Origin: Actibacterium naphthalenivorans
GTDB taxonomy: Bacteria > Pseudomonadota > Alphaproteobacteria > Rhodobacterales > Rhodobacteraceae
Reading direction: 5' to 3'
Assembly (NCBI RefSeq): GCF_014196965.1
Contig: NZ_JACIEQ010000003.1
Location: 310,001 to 374,000, forward strand
DNA length: 64,000 bases
Of this stretch, positions 15,628-23,763 are shown one piece after another (the stretch's first letter is position 1; each line of letters begins with the position of its first letter). Below the pieces are notes generated by a model. The model did no database searches, was not told the origin of the DNA, and worked only from the letters and a program-made list of their open reading frames with translations. Both the position numbers and the translations under genes were made by a program.

Positions 15628-18197
15628 AGCAGCCTCGCGACCGGGCCCACCAGCGCACAGGCGACAAGCGCGGAGAGCACGAAGAAATGCCAGAATAGCG
15701 ACACGTTCCAGATATCGGCGTCATAGCGGGGCGTGAGCTTGCCCAGGAAACTGCCCGCGAGACAGTAGAGCTGCATCACGATCCCGACAGCGGCATGGAC
15801 CGCGATCCACACCGCGAGCGCCCAGATCAGTGCCGGATAGACATGGGTGGCGGGTTCCAGCGGCAGAACCGCGACGATCAGTGCCGCGATGCCGCCCGCC
15901 GTGGACAGCGGCGCGAGCGCCAGCGCCCCGCGCGCCGCGCCGATCCGGCCAGCGCGGTTCAGCCGGCGCGCCGCGACGGTGAACACCCAGCCCGCGACGA
16001 ACCCGGCACAGGCCAGCGCGACGGCGCCCGCCCCCGCGTGACGCGCGCCCGGTGGCGGGAAATCGGGTTGCGCCGTCCAGTAGAAGAAATACCCGAAGAC
16101 GATCGAGGCAAAGGCCGTCGCATCACCCAGCATGGTGATCCAGACCGCCCACCAGCCTGTCGAATCCGGCCCCGATACATAGGTCGGCAGGCGCAGGCCA
16201 AGGCCCGCGTCCTTGCTGTCGGCCTCTGGTGGCCGGGCGGTCGATGTCCAGAGCCACCAGATGATCGACGCGACCGCGAGCAGGCCGGAGACGATGCCGG
16301 GCGTGTAGAGATGGAACGTCGGAAAGATGAAGGCGCCGCCGGTGAAGATCGCTGCGAGATGGGTGATCCATGTGGGTGTGTTGACCCGCTGTATCAGGAT
16401 CGGCTCGGCGTCGATCACCGAGGTCACCAGCGTTTCGCGGTGCCCCTCCTGCGCGTCCGGCAGATAGAAGCGGCCCGCATCCACGCGGTCCAGCAGTTTC
16501 GGGTCATCCCAGAGCGGATAACGGGTCGTTACATGGGGGATGGAGCGGATGCCCCAGGACTCCTCGGGTACGTCATGCGCCCATTCCAGCGTACCGGCCT
16601 TCCACGGGTTGCGCGAGATCCGGGGCTGATCACCCTTCGGGCGGATCAGATCCCACACGAAGACCACGAAACCTGCGGCGATAACGAAGGCCCCCACCGA
16701 GGAGATCAGGTTCGGGATCTCCCACCCCAGTCCCTCGCGGTAGGTGAAGACCCGCCGCGGCATCCCGATAAGCCCGGTGTAATGCATCGGCAGGAAGGTG
16801 ACGTTGAAGCCCGTGAAGATCAGCCAGAAGGCCCAGCGGCCCAATCGCTCGGAAAGCATCTTCTTGGCGATGAACGGATAGAAGTAATAGACCCCCGCGA
16901 TCACCGGAAAGACCATTCCGCCGAAAAGCGTGTAATGCAGATGGGCGACAACGAAATACGTGTCGTGGACCTGAAAGTCGAAAGGCGCGAGGGCGAGCAT
17001 GATCCCCGTCAGCCCGCCCATGGTGAAGATCGCCAGCGCCCCCGCGATCCAGAGCATTGGCAGGATCATGCGGATGCGCCCGGCCACGAGCGTCGCCAGA
17101 AAGGCGAAGAGCTGGACGCCGGTGGGGATCACCACCGCCTCGGAGGCGGCCGAGAAGAAGCCCAGCGAAAGGCCGGGCAGACCGGTGGTGTACATGTGAT
17201 GCACCCATAGCCCGAAGCTGAGAAAGCCGGTGCCGACGGCCGACAGCACGATCCAGGAATAGCCGACGATGGGCCGCTGCGCGACGGTCGGCACGATCAT
17301 CGCGGCGATGGCGATGGAGGGCAGGAAGATGATGTAAACCTCCGGGTGGCCGAAGATCCAGAACAGATGCTGCCAGAGCATCGGGTCGCCGCCGCGTTCG
17401 GGATCGAAGAACGGCCAGTCGAAGCTGCGCTCGAGCTCGAACAGGAAGTCACCCGCGATGAGCGGCGGGAAGGCAAAGAGGATCATGCCGCCCACCACCA
17501 GCACATACCAGGCATAGAGTGGCATGAGGTTGACCCGCATTCCCGGCGCGCGGCATTTCAGCACCCCGACGATCAGCTCCACCGCCGCCGCGATCGAGGC
17601 GATCTCGATGAAGCTGAGACCCAGAAGCCAGATGTCGCTGCCCGGGCCTTCGTCCTCGGTGGCAAGCGGCGGATACATGAACCAGCCCGCGCGGGGGGCG
17701 GCGTCGAAAAGGACCGAGCCCAGCACGAAGACGCCTCCGATCAGGAAGCACCAGTAGCCGAAGGCGGAAAGGCGCGGAAACGGCATGTCGCGCGAGCCCA
17801 GGAAGCCCGGCAGCATCAGGATCGAGATCGCCTCGAACATCGGTACGGCAAAGAGGAACATCATGGCCGAGCCATGCATGCTGAAAAGCTGGCTGAACCG
17901 GTCCGAGGAAACCAGGCCGCTTTCCGGCACCGCCAGTTGCAGGCGGATGATCAGCGCGAGCACACCGGCGCAAAGCATGAAAAAGAACGCGGTCAGCGAA
18001 TACCACTTGCCGATCTCGGTGTTGTTGACCGCCGACCAGTAGCGCCAGCCCTCGGGCGCCTTCCAGGCCGCGCGCAGGCGCCCCGCCTGCGCCTTGCGCA
18101 GGTCTTCGGGAACCGGCTCGTCCAGCATCGCCTCGGTCGGCGGATAGGTGCCTTGCGGCTCCGGACGGCGGGGCGGGGTCGTGCGGCGGAGGATCAT
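15624..18197 (-). CDS. ctaD: Fused cytochrome c oxidase subunits I and III
   Basis: An 857-residue protein. The subunit I part has the low-spin haem ligands H108 (MHGSAMMFLF) and H421, the copper B ligands H284, H333 and H334, the His-Tyr pair of GHPEVY (H284 and Y288) and the haem a3 ligand H419 in VAHLHYTLFGG. All catalytic residues are intact. From about residue 660 a subunit III-like domain follows with five more hydrophobic segments, as in other caa3 oxidases with CtaD-CtaE fusions. It reduces oxygen to water and pumps protons. The start is set at the ATG overlapping the coxB stop; the much longer open frame upstream is antisense to coxB. Confidence 0.92.
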   Translation of the reverse strand: MILRRTTPPRRPEPQGTYPPTEAMLDEPVPEDLRKAQAGRLRAAWKAPEGWRYWSAVNNTEIGKWYSLTAFFFMLCAGVLALIIRLQLAVPESGLVSSDRFSQLFSMHGSAMMFLFAVPMFEAISILMLPGFLGSRDMPFPRLSAFGYWCFLIGGVFVLGSVLFDAAPRAGWFMYPPLATEDEGPGSDIWLLGLSFIEIASIAAAVELIVGVLKCRAPGMRVNLMPLYAWYVLVVGGMILFAFPPLIAGDFLFELERSFDWPFFDPERGGDPMLWQHLFWIFGHPEVYIIFLPSIAIAAMIVPTVAQRPIVGYSWIVLSAVGTGFLSFGLWVHHMYTTGLPGLSLGFFSAASEAVVIPTGVQLFAFLATLVAGRIRMILPMLWIAGALAIFTMGGLTGIMLALAPFDFQVHDTYFVVAHLHYTLFGGMVFPVIAGVYYFYPFIAKKMLSERLGRWAFWLIFTGFNVTFLPMHYTGLIGMPRRVFTYREGLGWEIPNLISSVGAFVIAAGFVVFVWDLIRPKGDQPRISRNPWKAGTLEWAHDVPEESWGIRSIPHVTTRYPLWDDPKLLDRVDAGRFYLPDAQEGHRETLVTSVIDAEPILIQRVNTPTWITHLAAIFTGGAFIFPTFHLYTPGIVSGLLAVASIIWWLWTSTARPPEADSKDAGLGLRLPTYVSGPDSTGWWAVWITMLGDATAFASIVFGYFFYWTAQPDFPPPGARHAGAGAVALACAGFVAGWVFTVAARRLNRAGRIGAARGALALAPLSTAGGIAALIVAVLPLEPATHVYPALIWALAVWIAVHAAVGIVMQLYCLAGSFLGKLTPRYDADIWNVSLFWHFFVLSALVACALVGPVARLL

Positions 18198-19261
18198 TCC
18201 AGCTCCTTCAGATAACGGGCGAGGTCCTGCAACTCGGCGGGTTCGAGATGCGGGAAGGCTGGCATCTGGACCTCGGGCTTCAGCTCTCCGGTATGGGCGA
18301 CCCAGAGCGCGATGTCGTCGAGCGAGGCACCAAGCCGCCCCGCGCCGATGGAGTGACGCGCGCCGACATGGGTCAGGTCCGGGCCCACCTGGCCGACGGC
18401 CTCGGTGCCGCGGATGCTGTGGCACGCTCCGCAGCCCTCGCGGCGAAAAATCTCGAGGCCCCTGCGTGCGGACTCGCTTTGCGGCGCGCGGGCATCCTGT
18501 GCCTCGGCCTCGAGCCAGGCGGCAAAATCCTCTGGCGGCATCACCACGGCCTCGAAGGCCATCCAGGCATGGCTCGCCCCGCAGAACTCGGCGCATTGGC
18601 CGCGATAGGTGCCGGGGGTTTCGGGCTTGAGGCTCATCCGCGTCTCGCGGCCGGGAAACATGTCCATCTTGCCGCCGAGCGCGGGAATCCAGAAGGAATG
18701 GATAAAGCGGTCGGCGGTCAGCAGGAACTCGGTCCGCTCTCCGGCGGGCAGCCGGATCTCATTGGCCGAAATCACCGGCCCGGCGTCCCCCTCGGGCAGG
18801 TATTCAACCCGCCACCACCATTGTTCGCCGGTGACGGAGATGCGCAGCCCCTCTCCCGGCGCGCGCTGGTCGGGCAGCAGCGAGAGACCCCAGACCAGCA
18901 CACCGCCCACGATCAGCGTGGGCGCGAAGACGCCGCCGAACAGGATCAGACGCCGCGCGTGATGTTCCGGAAAGGCGGCGGGGCTGCGCCGGCTGAACCA
19001 GTAGAAAAGACCGTTCATCCCGAGCCACAGCACAGCGGCTCCGGCCAGCATGGAGGTAAACAGAAGATGCAGCGCCTCTGCATCCGCGCCGGCCGGCGCC
19101 AGCGCGGACTGACGCCCTTCGCATCCTGCGGTGAACAGGGCCACGGCCACAAGGGTAAACCCACGGCGCCTCGCCCCGGCGGCGGGAGCGAGGAGATGTC
19201 CGGCCAGTGCAGGGCCGGAGGCGTCCGACGCGATTGTTCCGAGCGGCTTTGTGCGGGTCAT
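18194..19261 (-). CDS. coxB: Cytochrome c oxidase subunit II with C-terminal cytochrome c domain
   Basis: A 355-residue protein. It has a lipobox-like LFTAGC with the Cys at 47, two transmembrane helices (about 64-90 and 104-129) and a cupredoxin domain with a complete CuA site: H188, C223, C227, H231 and M234 in CAEFCGASHAWM. A fused cytochrome c domain has CGACH at 277-281 and the Met ligand at M333. This makes the enzyme a caa3 oxidase. It is first in a six-gene operon ending in exoD. The EcfG-like promoter upstream would give a leader of only about 3 nt, so translation may be leaderless or the true start may lie further in; the first 30 residues are not typical of a signal peptide. Confidence 0.9.
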   Translation of the reverse strand: MTRTKPLGTIASDASGPALAGHLLAPAAGARRRGFTLVAVALFTAGCEGRQSALAPAGADAEALHLLFTSMLAGAAVLWLGMNGLFYWFSRRSPAAFPEHHARRLILFGGVFAPTLIVGGVLVWGLSLLPDQRAPGEGLRISVTGEQWWWRVEYLPEGDAGPVISANEIRLPAGERTEFLLTADRFIHSFWIPALGGKMDMFPGRETRMSLKPETPGTYRGQCAEFCGASHAWMAFEAVVMPPEDFAAWLEAEAQDARAPQSESARRGLEIFRREGCGACHSIRGTEAVGQVGPDLTHVGARHSIGAGRLGASLDDIALWVAHTGELKPEVQMPAFPHLEPAELQDLARYLKELE

Positions 19262-19270
19262 GCGGTTCTC

Positions 19271-19295
19271 AACCCGCCAGACGGCGAAGTGTTCC
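19271..19295 (-). promoter_or_regulatory. EcfG-type promoter of the caa3 oxidase operon, GGAAC-N16-GGTT
   Basis: GGAAC (19291-19295) and GGTT (19271-19274) on the minus strand, 16-nt spacer. The -10 element ends only 9 nt before the annotated coxB ATG, unlike the 21-58 nt leaders of the other genes, so either the start codon is internal or this site is fortuitous. Confidence 0.5.
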
Positions 19296-19378
19296 CGTTG
19301 ATGATGCTGAAATCCGCCGCGGTTTCGGCGACCGTGCAGGAACGGCGAGACCGTGATGTGGATATGCCGCCCGAGGCC

Positions 19379-19948
19379 TCAGTGACGCTCGCGCTGCGTC
19401 AATGCCCCGAGCCATTGCGGATAGCTGACGTTCTGAAATGCCGTCAGGCCGAGGCGCTGCCTGAGATCCTCGAGCGCCGCCTTGTCCTCGCCTTCGATGG
19501 CGACTGTCCAGGAGGTCACGCCAGGGCCGGCTGACACCCTGGTGATTTCCGCAAGACAGCCATCCGCCTCGTACTGCGTCCGTTCCTTTCGCACCGGAAT
19601 GGCGCGATGGCCCGCGTGGACGAAGGCCGCGACGACCGCCTCCGCGTCATGACCCCGCGCCGGATCGAAAGGCGGCAGGCCGGTGAAGGTGGCGGCGAGA
19701 TCGGCGCCAGTGGCGGGCAGAGTGACGCATCCGACCGCTTCCCACCTGTCGAACGCAGCGTCCCGCGCCACATGTCTTTTCAGATCGAGCGCCGACGCAC
19801 CGCGCAGCTTGAAGACCAGAGCCGGGTCGCCGCCCAGGAGGTAAAGATCGTCGCGCATCTCATGACCCCGGACGCGATAGCCCTGCCGCAGCGTGGCGCG
19901 CGAATTGCCCAGATCGTCGCCGAACACCCGAAATTCCAGTCGGCCCAT
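19379..19948 (-). CDS. CYTH-like domain protein
   Basis: The start is set at the third of three consecutive ATGs, which is the best placed after AGGGAG. The 189-residue product starts MGRLEFRVFGDDL and has a conserved-looking C-terminal half (KERTQYEADGCLAEITRVS, TVAIEGED, LGLTAFQNVSYPQWL). The alternation of short charged strands, with ExE-like start, K-R pairs and a closing helix, suggests the CYTH/triphosphate tunnel fold, but catalytic glutamates are not all present, so activity is doubtful. It follows the 87-residue gene by 38 nt in the operon that begins with the proline-rich protein. Confidence 0.55.
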   Translation of the reverse strand: MGRLEFRVFGDDLGNSRATLRQGYRVRGHEMRDDLYLLGGDPALVFKLRGASALDLKRHVARDAAFDRWEAVGCVTLPATGADLAATFTGLPPFDPARGHDAEAVVAAFVHAGHRAIPVRKERTQYEADGCLAEITRVSAGPGVTSWTVAIEGEDKAALEDLRQRLGLTAFQNVSYPQWLGALTQRERH

Positions 19949-19986
19949 CATCATGCTCCCTGAAGTATCGGTGGCAGCCGCGAGCA

Positions 19987-20250
19987 TCATCCGTTGTCAG
20001 AAGACCGCAGGCGGACGAGGGCGGCGATTTCCCGGAATTCATCGGCGATGCTCAGGGGTAACGCTTCGGTACCGGTGGGCACCGCGCCGGGATCTTCCTG
20101 CCCGTCATGCACGATCTCGCGTTCGGAGATCCAGCGCAGATGACCGGCCCGCACGGCGGGATCCATGCCGGTCAGCAGGTGCGCCAAAAGGCGGCGATGC
20201 GAGATGAGCCGGCCTTCCAGTTCAGTCAGCCTGTCCTCAGCCTCGCGCAT
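19987..20250 (-). CDS. Small hypothetical protein (87 aa)
   Basis: The protein begins MREAEDRLTELEGRLISHRRLLAHLL, a coiled-coil-like helix, and ends in a second helical region (LSIADEFREIAALVRLR) after a polar linker. The start has GGGGAGAG upstream and overlaps the 3' end of the proline-rich gene by 14 nt, in a different frame, indicating one transcript. No family was recognised with certainty. Confidence 0.65.
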   Translation of the reverse strand: MREAEDRLTELEGRLISHRRLLAHLLTGMDPAVRAGHLRWISEREIVHDGQEDPGAVPTGTEALPLSIADEFREIAALVRLRSSDNG

Positions 20251-20599
20251 GGGTCTCTCCCCCGCCGGGCGAAAGCCGCCGGCTGCTGAATGGCAACCGC
20301 TCGGGCGGCAATTCCGGCGGAATGTCAGGCTCCTGCTCGGGCGGCGGGTCCGGCGGGAGGTCCGGCTCCTGCTCGGGTGGCAGTTCGGGTGGCAGGTCCG
20401 GCTCCTGCTCGGGCAGTTCGTCGGGCCCCGGCGGCTCGTACTCGGGCAGGTCCGGCCGATCGGGCGCCTCGGGCGGCGGCATGATATCCGGCCCCGGGAC
20501 CGGCGGGATTCCGGCCGGCGGGTGCTGGGGCGGTGCCCCGGCCTGCCGGAAAAGCCGGGGCGGATGCAGTGCTGTTGGAGGCATCTGGGAAAAGGTCAT
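20237..20599 (-). CDS. Proline/glutamate-rich repeat protein (120 aa)
   Basis: The start ATG has CGGAG 6 nt upstream and follows a good EcfG-type promoter. The protein is almost entirely Pro, Glu, Asp and Leu. It contains three near-perfect copies of a 12-residue unit (PEQEPDLPPELP type) at about residues 62-98, preceded by a related PDLPEYEPPGPDE segment. It has no signal peptide or membrane segment and must be extended or disordered, in the style of a polyproline spacer. Function is unknown; the promoter implies stress expression. The frame is confirmed by the 36-bp period of the DNA repeat. Confidence 0.65.
   Translation of the reverse strand: MTFSQMPPTALHPPRLFRQAGAPPQHPPAGIPPVPGPDIMPPPEAPDRPDLPEYEPPGPDELPEQEPDLPPELPPEQEPDLPPDPPPEQEPDIPPELPPERLPFSSRRLSPGGGETHARG
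20328..20435 (-). repeat. 36-bp tandem repeat within the proline-rich gene
   Basis: The block GGCTCCTGCTCGGG (plus-strand sense) recurs at 20328, 20364 and 20400, exactly 36 bp apart. Each unit encodes 12 residues, so copy number can vary without shifting the frame. Confidence 0.8.
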
Positions 20600-20626
20600 G
20601 CGAACTCCGAGTCTGTCTGCCCTACA

Positions 20627-20651
20627 AACACGCCAGGCCGGGAAGTGTTCC
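20627..20651 (-). promoter_or_regulatory. EcfG-type promoter, GGAAC-N16-TGTT
   Basis: GGAAC (20647-20651) and TGTT (20627-20630) on the minus strand, spacer 16 nt, 27 nt before the ATG of the proline-rich protein gene. Confidence 0.7.
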
Positions 20652-20691
20652 AGGCGGAGGAGCCCGCTTTCCGGCCGGCGGGCGGGGCAGC

Positions 20692-22137
20692 TCATTTCAA
20701 CGGCTCGTCCACCCTGTCCGGCTTCTCGTCCGGCACCGCCCGATGGCGGCGATGCGACGACGAGAGGCGCGCGACCTGCGGGCTCAGCGTGGGCATACAG
20801 GTGCGCAGGGCAGCCAGGAACTGTGCGGCCCAGCGCGTGGCGTCGGTGCGCCTTACGACCTCCATGCAGGCGGCGTGGCGGGCCCGGCGCTCGTCCAACG
20901 GCATCTCGAGGGCCTGATGGATCGCCGCGGCCATCTCCTCTATGTCGTAGGGGTTGACCAGAAGCGCCTCGGTCATGTCTTCCGCCGCGCCGGCGAAACG
21001 CGAAAGGATCAGCACGCCCGGATCCTCCGGATCCTGGGCGGCGACGAATTCCTTGGCCACGAGGTTCATGCCATCGGCCAGTGACGTGACCGCACAGGCC
21101 CGCGCCATCCGGTGCAGCCGCGCCAGTACGGAACGGTCGATGCTGCGGTGAATATAGCGGATCGGGGTCCAGTCCAGCTCGGCGAATGCGCCGTTTAGGC
21201 GCCCGGCGATCTCTTCCAGTTCGCTGGTGATGTCCTGATAGGCCTGCACTCTTTCCCGCGTCGGCGGCGCGATCTGCACCAGGCAAGGTCGGGTGCCCTC
21301 GGGCCGGGTTTTGAGATAGCGGCCGAAGGCGCGGAAGCGGTTGGGGATGCCCTTGGAATAGTCGAGGCGGTCAACGCCGATGACGAAGCCGTCTGGGGCC
21401 TCGCGACCAAAGGGGTTGCGGCCCCCGACCCCGGCCAGTTCACGAAAATGGTCGACGTCGATGCCGATCGGGAAGGACCGGACCGAGGTGATGCGACCCT
21501 GCATCTTCACCGTGCCGTCGGGCATGAATTCGGCACGAGGATCGGCGCGGTACATTTCCAGGCACCGCGCGACATCGCCGCGCGTCTGCAAGCCCAGCAG
21601 ATTGTAGTCCGCCAGCCAGTCGGCGAAATCCTCTGGCTGCGACAGCACGGACAGATCGCCCAGCGATGGAAAGGGAATGTGCAGAAAGAACCCGATCCTG
21701 TTGGCCAGACCCAGCGCCCGCAATTCGCTGGCCAGCGGGAAAAAGTGATAATCATGGACCCAGATCAGATCGTCGGGCCGCGCCACCTGCGCGATCAACT
21801 TCGCAACCCGGGCGTTTACCGCGCGATAGCGTTCCTCGTAGGTGGATGGCATCTCGACCAGATCAACCCGCCGATGACAAAGCGGCCAGAGCACCGAATT
21901 GGCGTAGCCCAGGTAATAATCCGAAATCTCTTCTTCACTGAGGCGAAAGGCCAGGCACCTGCAGCCCCCGCCGGAGACCTCTTCCATCTCTTCCAATCCG
22001 GTTCCCGGATCGGGATGGGCGCCGATCCACAGCCCCCCCGATGCGGAAAGGGCATCGCGGAGCGCGACGACGAGCCCGCCGGAGGAAGGGCTCCCTGTCG
22101 GAATCCGGTTGGAAACGGCGATGAGTCTCGGCGGCAT
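20692..22137 (-). CDS. otsA: Trehalose-6-phosphate synthase
   Basis: A 481-residue GT20 glycosyltransferase. The start is the ATG after GAAAGGGGAGCAA; an earlier in-frame codon is ignored. Characteristic segments are AVSNRIP at the N-terminus, WVHDYHFFPLASELR in the middle, and GVDRLDYSKGIPNR with the substrate-binding Arg and Lys. LSRFAGAAEDM and LVNPYD follow near the end. It makes trehalose-6-phosphate from UDP-glucose and glucose-6-phosphate in the cytoplasm. The otsB gene is just upstream in the same direction, separated by 120 nt that contain an EcfG-type promoter. Trehalose synthesis under EcfG control is known in rhizobia. Confidence 0.93.
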   Translation of the reverse strand: MPPRLIAVSNRIPTGSPSSGGLVVALRDALSASGGLWIGAHPDPGTGLEEMEEVSGGGCRCLAFRLSEEEISDYYLGYANSVLWPLCHRRVDLVEMPSTYEERYRAVNARVAKLIAQVARPDDLIWVHDYHFFPLASELRALGLANRIGFFLHIPFPSLGDLSVLSQPEDFADWLADYNLLGLQTRGDVARCLEMYRADPRAEFMPDGTVKMQGRITSVRSFPIGIDVDHFRELAGVGGRNPFGREAPDGFVIGVDRLDYSKGIPNRFRAFGRYLKTRPEGTRPCLVQIAPPTRERVQAYQDITSELEEIAGRLNGAFAELDWTPIRYIHRSIDRSVLARLHRMARACAVTSLADGMNLVAKEFVAAQDPEDPGVLILSRFAGAAEDMTEALLVNPYDIEEMAAAIHQALEMPLDERRARHAACMEVVRRTDATRWAAQFLAALRTCMPTLSPQVARLSSSHRRHRAVPDEKPDRVDEPLK

Positions 22138-22187
22138 TTGCTCCCCTTTCGCAGTGACCATGGAGTTCCACGGTCCCTGAACTGTCT

Positions 22188-22212
22188 AACCGGCGCGGAG
22201 GCGAGATGTTCC
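22188..22212 (-). promoter_or_regulatory. EcfG-type promoter of otsA, GGAAC-N16-GGTT
   Basis: GGAAC (22208-22212) and GGTT (22188-22191) on the minus strand with a 16-nt spacer, about 50 nt before the otsA ATG. Confidence 0.6.
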
Positions 22213-22257
22213 AGCGCCGGCACAGTCAGTCGTCGCGCCCGGGAAATGATTGGGCGG

Positions 22258-23040
22258 TCACCGCCGCTCAGGCTCTGCCTCCAGGCTTGCCGAAAGCCAG
22301 GACAGCGCGTCCTCCATCCGGGGCACCTGGAAGCGTGCCACGGTGCCGGCCTGCCCGATCCGCACCCCGAACCCGCCCAGTTCCTGGGCCGCGCGAAAGC
22401 CGTCCTCGTCGGTCGTGTCGTCGCCGACCATGATCGGGATGCGGTTCGCAAAGGGCGCCTCGGCAAGGAACCCGCGCAACGCGTGGCCCTTGTCCACACC
22501 GGCGAGCGCCGCCTCGCTGACCATGTTGCCATGCAGGACGCGCAGCTCTTGCGCCTCGGCCACCCGGGCGACGGCGGCCTGGCAGATCTCTGCGCGATCC
22601 GGCCTGTTGCGGTAATGCAGCGCCACGGCGCCCGGTTTGTGTTCCAGAAGCAGACCCTCGCTCCGCGCGAACGGCTTGAGCCCGGCGAAGGCCCTCTCCA
22701 GCGCTTCGGCGGGCGCGCCGTCTTCCGCCATCACCGACCGACCGTCCGGCAGAAGACGTTCCAGACCGTGAGACCCCGACAGCGCCAGCGGAAGCCCTTG
22801 CAGATGTCCCGCAAGGCTTTCGAGCGCGCGGCCCGACAGCACGGCGACGGCACCATCCGATGCGCGGATCACACGCAGGAGCAGCTGCCGCGTCGAGTCG
22901 GAAAGGCGCACATCCTGCGGCCGCTCGACGATGGGCACCAGCGTTCCGTCGAAATCCACAAACAGCGCGTGGTCCTTCCAGTCGGGAAAAGGCGGCAGGC
23001 GCCGAGCGACGTTGCCGGCGGGATCAGGGATGTCGGACAT
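22258..23040 (-). CDS. otsB: Trehalose-6-phosphate phosphatase
   Basis: A 260-residue HAD-superfamily phosphatase. The nucleophile motif FVDFDGTLVPI is at about residues 27-37 (Asp at 29 and 31), motif II is AVLSGR near 68, the family segment SGSHGLE follows, and the metal-binding motif GDDTTDEDGF is near 205. It removes the phosphate from trehalose-6-phosphate made by OtsA. No GGAAC-type site was seen directly upstream; it may be read from the CBS-domain gene's promoter 0.6 kb upstream despite a hairpin between them. Confidence 0.92.
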   Translation of the reverse strand: MSDIPDPAGNVARRLPPFPDWKDHALFVDFDGTLVPIVERPQDVRLSDSTRQLLLRVIRASDGAVAVLSGRALESLAGHLQGLPLALSGSHGLERLLPDGRSVMAEDGAPAEALERAFAGLKPFARSEGLLLEHKPGAVALHYRNRPDRAEICQAAVARVAEAQELRVLHGNMVSEAALAGVDKGHALRGFLAEAPFANRIPIMVGDDTTDEDGFRAAQELGGFGVRIGQAGTVARFQVPRMEDALSWLSASLEAEPERR

Positions 23041-23107
23041 GATCGAAACCTCGGGCGTTTCGCCCCCGTGTCAGGACGGCAAGGCAAGCCTTCCCGACAG
23101 GCAGAGC

Positions 23108-23132
23108 GGGGCGCGGCAGCGAGCCGCGCCCC
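23108..23132 (-). terminator. Perfect 10-bp GC hairpin after the CBS-domain gene
   Basis: GGGGCGCGGC and GCCGCGCCCC pair around a 5-nt loop, 15 nt past the stop codon of the CBS gene and about 70 nt before otsB. No U-run follows on the minus strand. Confidence 0.45.
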
Positions 23133-23147
23133 GTTCCCGGCTCGCCA

Positions 23148-23573
23148 TCAGTCATGCGAACCGGCCGGCTGGGCGATATCCTCAAGCGTGGTGCCTGCGG
23201 TCAGGGCATCCCGGCGCACCGCGATGTCGCCGACGGAGAGCACGCCCACGAGCCGTTTGCCTTCGTCGACCACTGGCACGCGGCGCACCTGCTGGTCACC
23301 CATGTTCCGCGCCACCGCCTCGATCTCGTCATTCTCGAAGCAATAGCGAACATCCTTGGTCATCGCGTCGCTGACCCTGGCGTCGGGGCCCTTGCCCGCG
23401 CCGATGCCGCGAATGGCGATGTCCCGGTCGGTCAGCATTCCAACAAGCCGGTCGTCCTGGCCCACTGGCAGAAATCCGGCGTCGATTCGTTGCATGAGTT
23501 CCGCAGCCTCGCCGAGCGTCTGGTCGGGTGCGACCGTGATCGGGTGCCGAGACATGATTTCCGATACTTTCAT
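23148..23573 (-). CDS. Tandem CBS-domain protein
   Basis: A 141-residue protein starting MKVSEIMSRHPITVAPDQTL after a GAGGACG site. It consists of two CBS domains (about residues 1-60 and 70-130), with the repeated pattern LVGMLTDRDI and LVGVLSVGDIA. Such stand-alone pairs bind adenosine nucleotides and act as energy or stress sensors. It has a GGAAC-N16-TGTT promoter, placing it in the stress regulon. The partner protein is unknown. Confidence 0.9.
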   Translation of the reverse strand: MKVSEIMSRHPITVAPDQTLGEAAELMQRIDAGFLPVGQDDRLVGMLTDRDIAIRGIGAGKGPDARVSDAMTKDVRYCFENDEIEAVARNMGDQQVRRVPVVDEGKRLVGVLSVGDIAVRRDALTAGTTLEDIAQPAGSHD

Positions 23574-23620
23574 GGTTCGTCCTCCTCGGTTCGGGACCAT
23601 TCTGGACCCGGTTGCCTTTA

Positions 23621-23645
23621 AACAGGCCGGTGGCGGTGATGTTCC
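23621..23645 (-). promoter_or_regulatory. EcfG-type promoter of the CBS-domain gene, GGAAC-N16-TGTT
   Basis: GGAAC (23641-23645) and TGTT (23621-23624) on the minus strand, spacer 16 nt, 47 nt before the ATG. It is the last site of the series found in the window. Confidence 0.7.
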
Positions 23646-23763
23646 CGCGCCCATGCGTATGGCCGAGGTCCCGGCACATCACCGCGACAGCTGATCATGT
23701 CTGCTCCGCAGGCCGCACCCGCCCCGTGAGAATGCTCCGCCTGACCCGTCCGCAGGGGCGCAT

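Noticed and set aside
15624-18596. Oxidase subunit I+III frame extended to 990 codons
   Set aside because: The extra N-terminus overlaps coxB in another frame; the start overlapping the coxB stop fits known subunit I sequences.
20237-21286. Minus-strand frame of 349 codons containing the proline-rich protein
   Set aside because: The part before 20599 is out of phase with otsA, has no family resemblance and lies upstream of the promoter; only the last 120 codons are accepted.
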